Assembly: GCA_003650505.1 (NCBI GenBank)
Contig: QMQL01000023.1
Coordinates: 1 to 9,047 of the forward strand
Length of the DNA: 9,047 bases
Direction of reading: 5' to 3'
From: Candidatus Acetothermia bacterium
GTDB taxonomy: Bacteria; Bipolaricaulota; Bipolaricaulia; UBA7950; UBA9294
Below the pieces are notes generated by a model. That model was not told the origin of the DNA, did not search any database, and was given only the letters and a program-made list of their open reading frames with translations. A program made the position numbers and the translations under genes. Shown one piece after another: positions 5,000 through 9,047 of this stretch. Positions within the stretch are counted from its first letter, which is position 1. The number at the start of each line of letters is the position of its first letter.

Positions 5000-5770
5000 A
5001 TGGAGACCGAAGGCGGGAGACGGACGAAGCTCCTCCGCCTGATTCAGCGCCAGGCCGGGATCTCGCGGAGGAAGGCGCAGGAGCTGATCACAGCCGGGGA
5101 GGTCGAGCTGAACGGGGAGCTGACGACCGACCCGTTCCTCGACGTGGAGACGGAGGCGGTCTCCCTCCTCACCCTCCGGGGGCACCCCCTCTCCCTCTCC
5201 GAGCCGGAGGCGCGGGTCTACCGGTACTACAAGCCGGTCGGGGTCCTGTGCAGCCACGACGACCCGTTCTACGGGAACACGGTCGGGAGGATCCTGAGGA
5301 CCGAGGGGTTCATCGGCTACACCTGGGTCGGCCGGCTCGACCAGGACGCGGAAGGACTCCTCCTCCTGACCAACTCGGGCGATCTCGTCCACGCGTTCAC
5401 CCACCCCCGCTATCAGGTGGAGAAGGTCTACCGGGTCTCCGTCGGCCGCCTCCCGGACGGGGAGAGGCTCGGGGCGATCCTCGCCGGGATGCGCCGGGGG
5501 ATCGTCGATGCCGGGGAGAGGCTCCGGGCGACCTCCGCCCGGTTCGATCGGAAGGGCGGGTACGTCGAGGTGACCCTGACCGAGGGGAAGAAGCACGAGG
5601 TGAAAAGGCTCTTCTCCCACTTCGGCCTCCGGGTGACCCGGCTCGTCCGGGTAGCGATCGGACCGGTCGGGCTCGGGGATCTGAAGCCGGGGGAGATCTC
5701 CCGCCTGACCGGAGGGGAGACCGAGGAGGTCCTCACCCTCGCCCGGGAGCGGCTGGAGGAGGGGGGATGA
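5000..5770 (+). CDS. RsuA/RluB-family rRNA pseudouridine synthase
   Basis: A 256-residue RNA-modifying enzyme that isomerises a uridine in rRNA to pseudouridine, acting in ribosome assembly. An N-terminal S4 RNA-binding domain (about 9-55: LLRLIQRQAGISRRKAQELI, then GEVELNG) is followed by the catalytic domain. That domain has the YKPVGV motif (77-82), the catalytic-aspartate motif GRLDQDAEGLLLLTN (111-125, Asp114), EKVYRV (141-146), the active-site basic motif EGKKHEVKRLF (195-205), and the C-terminal KPGEISRLT. Length and domain order fit the RsuA/RluB/RluE/RluF family, but the target (16S or 23S rRNA) cannot be decided, so no symbol is given. The ATG at 5000 is the best start; a TTG at 4964 would add 12 residues outside the S4 domain. 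nadE follows after 39 bases but has its own promoter. Confidence 0.93.
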   Translation: METEGGRRTKLLRLIQRQAGISRRKAQELITAGEVELNGELTTDPFLDVETEAVSLLTLRGHPLSLSEPEARVYRYYKPVGVLCSHDDPFYGNTVGRILRTEGFIGYTWVGRLDQDAEGLLLLTNSGDLVHAFTHPRYQVEKVYRVSVGRLPDGERLGAILAGMRRGIVDAGERLRATSARFDRKGGYVEVTLTEGKKHEVKRLFSHFGLRVTRLVRVAIGPVGLGDLKPGEISRLTGGETEEVLTLARERLEEGG

Positions 5771-5773
5771 TCG

Positions 5774-5803
5774 CTGGATGCGCTCCGATCCCGATCCTAT
5801 AAT
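5774..5803 (+). promoter_or_regulatory. Leaderless promoter of nadE
   Basis: A consensus TATAAT (5798-5803) ends exactly six bases before the nadE ATG (5810), so the predicted +1 is the A of the start codon. A weak -35 is CTGGAT (5774-5779, 18-base spacer) or TGGATG (5775-5780, 17-base spacer). There is no SD in the six bases or upstream near the start. Confidence 0.75.
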
Positions 5804-5809
5804 CGATCC

Positions 5810-7435
5810 ATGCGCGTTGGGATCGGGCAGATCAACCCCTGCGTCGGGGAGATCGACGCGAATGCCTCCTCGATCATCAGGATGATCGAGGAGGGGAAGA
5901 CGGAAGGGTGCGACCTCCTCGTCTTCCCCGAGCTCGCGATCCCCGGCTACATCCCGCTCGACATCCTCTGGCGCCCCGGGTTCGTCCGATCCTGCGAGGA
6001 AGCGATCGAGAGGATCCGGCTCGCCACGGGCGGGATAGCGGTCGTCGTCGGCTCGGTCAGCTCCGCGCCGAAACGGGGGAGCGCGAACCGGTTCGACCTA
6101 TCCTCGTTGAGCGACGGGGGCGGGATCGATCTGTTCAACGTAGCCTACCTGATCGAGGATCGGACGATCGTCGGCGAGGCGGCGAAGATGCACCTTCCGG
6201 CCTACGACGTCTACAACGAGAAGCGCTACTTCACCCCCGGTCCGGGGACGGGGGTGGAGGAGGTCGGCCGGACGAAGATCGGGATAAACATCTGCGAGGA
6301 CCTCTTGGTCGACGGGGGGCCGAGCGAGGTCCAGGCGAGCCTCGGAGCCGAGTGGATCGTCAACGTATCCGCCTCCCCGTTCTACCGGGGAAAGCCTGTA
6401 ATCCGGCTTAGGATGGCGGCCGAGCGGGCGCGGGAGAACGGGGTCGGGGTCGTATACGTCAACCTCGTCGGCGGGCAGGACGAGGTCGTATTCGACGGGG
6501 GGAGCTTCATCGTCGATCCGGAAGGGAGGCTCCTCTTTCAGGCCCCCCGGTTCGAGGAGGGTCTGTACGTCGCCGATCTCCAGTCCCTCCGCCCGATGGA
6601 GGGCGCAGATGAGGACGAGACCGCGCAGGTGAGGAGGGCGATCGTCCTCGGGATCCGCGACTACTTCCGCAAGAACCGGTTCGCCTCAGCGATCGTCGGG
6701 CTGTCGGGGGGGATCGATTCCGCCCTCGCGGCCGCCCTCGCCGCCGAGGCGATCGGAGCGGGGAACGTGACCGGCGTGTTTATGGAAAGCGAGTTCTCAT
6801 CCCCCGAGAGCCGTGACGACGCCCGCGAGGTCGCCCGCCGACTCGGGATCGGGTACCTGGAGATCCCGATCGAACGGATGCACCGGGAGTTCCGCGCCGC
6901 CCTCCCCGGGAGGGCGGAGGGGCTCGTCGACGAGAACCTCCAGCCGCGGATTCGAGCGACGCTCCTGATGGGGCTCGCCAATTCCAAGAACGCCCTCGTC
7001 CTCTCCGCCGGGAACAAGTCGGAGATCGCGATCGGGTACAACACCCTGTACGGGGACACGGTCGGCGCCCTCGCCCCGATCGCCGACCTCTACAAGGAGG
7101 ATGTCTACCGGTTGGCGGAGAGCCTCGGCGAGCGGATCCCGGAGCGCGTGCTGACAAAGCCACCATCGGCCGAGCTCCGAGAGGGGCAGCGGGACGAGGA
7201 CGACCTCCCCCCCTACTCCGTCCTCGATCCCCTCCTCCGTTCGCTGATCGAACGGAACGGATCACGCGAAGAACTCGTCGCAAACGGGTTCGAGGAACGG
7301 CTGGTCGATGACGTGATCGCCCGATATCGCAGGAGCGAGTACCAGCGCCGCCAGCTCCCTCCCGGGATCAAGGTGACGCCGAAGGCGTTCGGGATCGGCC
7401 GGATCGTCCCGCTGACCGACCGATACCGCGATTGA
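5810..7435 (+). CDS. nadE: Glutamine-dependent NAD+ synthetase
   Basis: A 541-residue two-domain cytoplasmic enzyme making NAD+ from nicotinate adenine dinucleotide, ATP and glutamine, the last step of NAD synthesis. The N-terminal nitrilase-type glutaminase domain (about 1-265) shows the whole catalytic triad: Glu41 (FPELAIPGY), Lys127 (AKMHLP) and Cys162 (INICEDLL). The C-terminal synthetase domain (about 270-541) has the ATP PP-loop LSGGIDSALAAAL (298-310), SAGNKSE (399-405), TLYGD (412-416), DLYKEDVYRLA (426-436) and TKPPSAEL (449-456). It provides its own ammonia through an intramolecular tunnel in this family. The start ATG 5810 gives the standard MRVGIGQINPCVGE beginning. There is no SD; a TATAAT six bases upstream indicates a leaderless mRNA. 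It lies 39 bases after the pseudouridine synthase gene and ends at a hairpin terminator. All key residues are present, so it should be active. Confidence 0.97.
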   Translation: MRVGIGQINPCVGEIDANASSIIRMIEEGKTEGCDLLVFPELAIPGYIPLDILWRPGFVRSCEEAIERIRLATGGIAVVVGSVSSAPKRGSANRFDLSSLSDGGGIDLFNVAYLIEDRTIVGEAAKMHLPAYDVYNEKRYFTPGPGTGVEEVGRTKIGINICEDLLVDGGPSEVQASLGAEWIVNVSASPFYRGKPVIRLRMAAERARENGVGVVYVNLVGGQDEVVFDGGSFIVDPEGRLLFQAPRFEEGLYVADLQSLRPMEGADEDETAQVRRAIVLGIRDYFRKNRFASAIVGLSGGIDSALAAALAAEAIGAGNVTGVFMESEFSSPESRDDAREVARRLGIGYLEIPIERMHREFRAALPGRAEGLVDENLQPRIRATLLMGLANSKNALVLSAGNKSEIAIGYNTLYGDTVGALAPIADLYKEDVYRLAESLGERIPERVLTKPPSAELREGQRDEDDLPPYSVLDPLLRSLIERNGSREELVANGFEERLVDDVIARYRRSEYQRRQLPPGIKVTPKAFGIGRIVPLTDRYRD

Positions 7436-7440
7436 ACGAA

Positions 7441-7467
7441 AAGCCCCGACGGGTTGCGTCGGGGCTT
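7441..7467. terminator. Bidirectional terminator between nadE and hsp20
   Basis: A perfect 11-bp stem AAGCCCCGACG / CGTCGGGGCTT encloses a 5-base loop, 5 bases after the nadE stop and 23 bases after the hsp20 stop. Leftward transcripts have the tail CTTTTCGTT, a fair U tract; rightward ones have CTTAACG. It should end both converging genes. Confidence 0.87.
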
Positions 7468-7490
7468 AACGATCGAAGCGGGCTTCAGGT

Positions 7491-7943
7491 TTACTCGACC
7501 TTGACCTCGATCGGCTTCTCCTTCTTCTTGATCGATTCCAAAAGCGGGACCGTGACGATCAGGATCCCGTTCTCGAACCGGGCCTTGATCCTGTCGCGTT
7601 CAACCAGGTCGGCCGGAAGCGGGAAGGAACGCTGGAACCTGCCGTAGCGGCGGCCGATCCGGAAGTAGTTCTCCCGGTCGATCTCCTCGCGCCGCTTCAC
7701 CTCTCCGGAGATGACGAGCTGATCGTCGTCGATCTTGACCGAGATCTCGTCCTTGTTCACGCCCGGGAGCTCGGTCTCGAACACGAGGTTCTGGTCCTTC
7801 TCGTAGACGTCGGTCCGGCCGAAGCTCGGAGCGATGTCGAACCCCAACCGATCGAAGTCGCGGAAGAACTCATCGAGCATCCGCGAAAGCCCGCTCTCGA
7901 GAAGGAACGGTCCCCTCTGCACATCAGGAAGTCTCCTAAGCAT
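7491..7943 (-). CDS. Small heat-shock protein, Hsp20/alpha-crystallin family
   Basis: A 150-residue ATP-independent holdase chaperone that binds unfolding proteins in the cytoplasm. After a Phe/Asp-rich N-terminal arm (1-42, including LDEFFRDFDRLGF) comes the alpha-crystallin domain (about 44-136). It contains VYEKDQNLVFETELPGVNKDE, the GRFQRSFPLP strand (101-110) and the signature ARFENGILIVTVP (121-133). The C-terminal extension carries the I-x-V oligomer contact as IEV (145-147). Length and order are typical of bacterial Hsp20. The start is the ATG at 7943, because AAGGAGGT (7951-7958) is spaced correctly before it; the upstream in-frame ATG at 7964 would place the SD inside the coding region. 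A strong promoter (8000-8028) and a CIRCE-like operator at the transcription start point to HrcA repression. It is divergent from yidD. Confidence 0.96.
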   Translation of the reverse strand: MLRRLPDVQRGPFLLESGLSRMLDEFFRDFDRLGFDIAPSFGRTDVYEKDQNLVFETELPGVNKDEISVKIDDDQLVISGEVKRREEIDRENYFRIGRRYGRFQRSFPLPADLVERDRIKARFENGILIVTVPLLESIKKKEKPIEVKVE

Positions 7944-7950
7944 CGATCCC

Positions 7951-7958
7951 ACCTCCTT
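7951..7958 (-). promoter_or_regulatory. Ribosome binding site of hsp20
   Basis: AAGGAGGT on the minus strand is a near-perfect SD seven bases before the ATG at 7943. It rules out the ATG at 7964 as the main start. Confidence 0.88.
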
Positions 7959-7968
7959 TTTCATGTTA

Positions 7969-7995
7969 TTAGCAGTCTCACCTCTTGACTGCTAA
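7969..7995. promoter_or_regulatory. CIRCE-type operator (HrcA site) of hsp20
   Basis: TTAGCAGTC, nine bases, then GACTGCTAA form a perfect 9-bp inverted repeat with the exact geometry of CIRCE (consensus TTAGCACTC-N9-GAGTGCTAA). One base per arm differs, and the two changes are complementary, so symmetry is kept. It overlaps the predicted hsp20 transcription start (7993) and lies in the 5' leader, the usual place for HrcA repression. hrcA itself is not in the window. Confidence 0.87.
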
Positions 7996-7999
7996 TCGT

Positions 8000-8028
8000 A
8001 GTATAACGACGTCCTATCCCGTTGTCAA
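8000..8028 (-). promoter_or_regulatory. Strong sigma-70 promoter of hsp20
   Basis: On the minus strand a consensus TTGACA (8028-8023), a 17-base spacer and TATACT (8005-8000) form a near-ideal vegetative promoter. Transcription should start near 7993, inside the CIRCE repeat, giving a 50-base leader. A strong housekeeping promoter with an operator at +1 is the expected design for HrcA control. Confidence 0.9.
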
Positions 8029-8050
8029 GAGGGGTGAGGGTCGGTAGAAT
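8022..8050 (+). promoter_or_regulatory. Leaderless promoter of yidD
   Basis: TTGTCA (8022-8027), a 17-base spacer and TAGAAT (8045-8050) lie exactly six bases before the GTG start at 8057, so +1 coincides with the first base of the start codon. The -35 box overlaps five bases of the opposite-strand hsp20 -35 box. Confidence 0.8.
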
Positions 8051-8056
8051 CCCTAC

Positions 8057-8269
8057 GTGCTAAGGAAGGTAGTGGTTGCGCCGATAATCGTTTACAAGCG
8101 GGTTATATCCCCGTTCCTTCTGCATCGCTGCCGGTTCTACCCGACCTGTTCCGATTACGCGATCGCGGCGATCGTCAGGCACGGGCCGCTCGCCGGGGGG
8201 TGGCTGGCGATAAAGCGGGTCGTGAAGTGCCACCCGTTCCATCCGGGCGGGTACGACCCGGTCCCCTGA
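8057..8269 (+). CDS. yidD: Membrane protein insertion efficiency factor YidD
   Basis: A 70-residue protein matching YidD almost along its whole length: VYKRVISPFLL (12-22), CRFYPTCSDYA (25-35), AIVRHGPLAGGW (38-49), KRVVKCHPFHPGGYDPVP (53-70). YidD is a small amphipathic, membrane-associated protein that helps YidC/Sec insert inner-membrane proteins. The three cysteines typical of the family (25, 31, 58) are present and the length is normal. The start is GTG at 8057; there is no usable SD, and the promoter geometry indicates a leaderless transcript. In many bacteria yidD lies between rnpA and yidC; here it stands apart, divergent from hsp20 and ending 4 bases before the convergent M20 gene. 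No terminator is visible between these two. Confidence 0.95.
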   Translation: MLRKVVVAPIIVYKRVISPFLLHRCRFYPTCSDYAIAAIVRHGPLAGGWLAIKRVVKCHPFHPGGYDPVP

Positions 8270-8273
8270 CCGA

Positions 8274-9047
8274 TCAGCTAGCCCGAAACTCCTCCCACAT
8301 CCGCTCTCTCATCTCGGGGTCGCTCAGAACGTCGATCGCAGTCATGGCGAGGGCCTTCGCCGCGGCGAGCATCGCCCCCTGCCCCCGCTCCGATATCGAG
8401 GCCTGCGCGAACTCCCGCGAATGCCCGGCGATCCCTTCGTCGCAGATCTGGAGGTAGGCGTGGATCGATGGGACGACCTGGGAGACGTCCCCCATGTCGG
8501 TCGAACCCATCCCCCCGTCCGGCTCCGGCGGGTTCAGCTCCCAGCCGACCGATCTCAGGTTCTCGACGAATGCACCCCCGAGGACGCGGTTCGGCTTCAT
8601 CGCCTTGTAGGAGTGACCGACGAGCTTGAACTCGAGCCTCGCCCCGCTGGCGAGGGCCGCCCCTTCGGCGCATCTGCGGAGCTTCTCCAACAGCTCGTCG
8701 CGGTACGCGTTCTCTTTGGCGCGGACGTAGAAGTTGGCCGCGGCGTGCTCGGGGACGATGTTCGGCTTCGCCCCGCCGTCGGTGATGATCCCGTGGATCC
8801 GCGCGCCGTCCTTTATGTGCTGGCGGAGGGCGTTCATCCCGTTGAACGTCTGGATCACGGCATCGAGGGCGTTTACCCCCTTCTCAGGCGAGCCGGAGGC
8901 GTGCGCCGCCTTCCCGAAAAACTCGATCTCGACCTCGCTGATCGCCAGGCTCCCCCAGTCCACGACCGTGCGGTCGGCCGGATGGAACATCATCGCCGCG
9001 TCGACCCCATCGAACAGGCCGGCCTCGACCATGATCACCTTCCCCCC
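8274..9047 (-). CDS. M20 family amidohydrolase/peptidase, C-terminal part (5' end outside window)
   Basis: The last 257 residues of a metal-dependent hydrolase of the M20 (aminoacylase-1/PM20D) family; the frame runs off the right edge of the window. Visible in order: GGKVIMVEAGLFDGVDAAMMFHP (1-23, with His22 in the metal-site region), the inserted dimerisation domain (about 35-145, EIEFFGKAAHAS then GIITDGGAKPNIVPE and FYVRA), and the return to the catalytic domain with GSTDMGDVSQVVPSIH (181-196) and AGHSREFA (207-214, probable last metal ligand His209). The GSTDMGDVS and IITDGGAKPN patterns fit the PM20D2/AbgB-like branch, which splits amide bonds such as those of N-acyl amino acids or dipeptides; the substrate is not known. 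The N-terminal metal ligands are outside the window. It ends 4 bases from the yidD stop on the other strand. Confidence 0.92.
   Translation of the reverse strand, partial: GGKVIMVEAGLFDGVDAAMMFHPADRTVVDWGSLAISEVEIEFFGKAAHASGSPEKGVNALDAVIQTFNGMNALRQHIKDGARIHGIITDGGAKPNIVPEHAAANFYVRAKENAYRDELLEKLRRCAEGAALASGARLEFKLVGHSYKAMKPNRVLGGAFVENLRSVGWELNPPEPDGGMGSTDMGDVSQVVPSIHAYLQICDEGIAGHSREFAQASISERGQGAMLAAAKALAMTAIDVLSDPEMRERMWEEFRAS

Noticed and set aside
4619..5620. 333-residue minus-strand ORF
   Set aside because: It is antisense to the clearly real pseudouridine synthase gene and overlaps the GNAT-like gene; it is low-complexity in Arg, Pro and Gly and has no family motif. Long antisense frames are expected at this G+C.
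7475..7486. GAAGC-GG-GCTTC inverted repeat after hsp20
   Set aside because: A two-base loop cannot form a stable hairpin, and the adjacent 11-bp stem explains termination.
1..9047. CRISPR arrays, insertion sequences, prophage, toxin-antitoxin or defence genes
   Set aside because: No regularly spaced repeats, transposase or integrase motifs, or direct-repeat borders were seen; tRNA genes were checked for integration scars (partial tRNA 3' repeats) and none was noticed.

Overview
The window is a 9 kb stretch of a GC-rich bacterial chromosome (by eye well above 60 % G+C), densely packed with mostly housekeeping genes on both strands. Bacterial origin is supported by a DegP-type protease tail with two PDZ domains, a YidD protein, a glutamine-dependent NAD synthetase, Shine-Dalgarno (SD) sites matching the bacterial anti-SD, sigma-70-like promoters and a CIRCE-type heat-shock operator. 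At least two genes (nadE, yidD) have a -10 box exactly six bases before the start codon and no SD, which indicates leaderless mRNAs as known from Deinococcota, Actinobacteria and some deep-branching phyla. The phylum cannot be fixed from the window; a lineage such as Bipolaricaulota or another leaderless-rich, GC-rich group is only a guess.

Layout. 1-695 (+): 3' end of an HtrA/DegP protease gene. 705-931 (+): three tightly spaced tRNA genes, Pro(CGG), Gly(TCC) and Arg(TCT). 973-998: perfect hairpin between the tRNAs and the convergent cold-shock gene. 1015-1224 (-): CspA-family protein with its own promoter and a predicted leader of about 106 nt. 1395-1967 (-): divergent dephospho-CoA kinase. 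2053-2859 (+): class I SAM methyltransferase whose SD lies inside an 18-bp perfect palindrome. 2913-3659 (+): secreted DUF4384 protein with an aromatic-rich tail, ended by a strong terminator. 3727-4896 (-): GNAT-like protein. 5000-5770 (+): RsuA/RluB pseudouridine synthase. 5810-7435 (+): nadE, leaderless. 7441-7467: bidirectional terminator. 7491-7943 (-): Hsp20 under a CIRCE-like operator. 8057-8269 (+): yidD, leaderless, divergent from hsp20 with overlapping -35 boxes. 8274-9047 (-): C-terminal part of an M20 amidohydrolase.

The genes do not form one pathway. Protein quality control and envelope functions recur (HtrA, Hsp20, YidD, secreted DUF4384 protein), alongside cofactor synthesis (CoaE, NadE), RNA function (tRNAs, pseudouridine synthase, cold-shock protein) and an M20 hydrolase. 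I found no mobile element, CRISPR array, defence system or biosynthetic cluster. The most informative signals are regulatory: two leaderless promoters, a CIRCE element with a symmetric base change, a -35 region shared by two divergent promoters, and a palindrome over a ribosome binding site.
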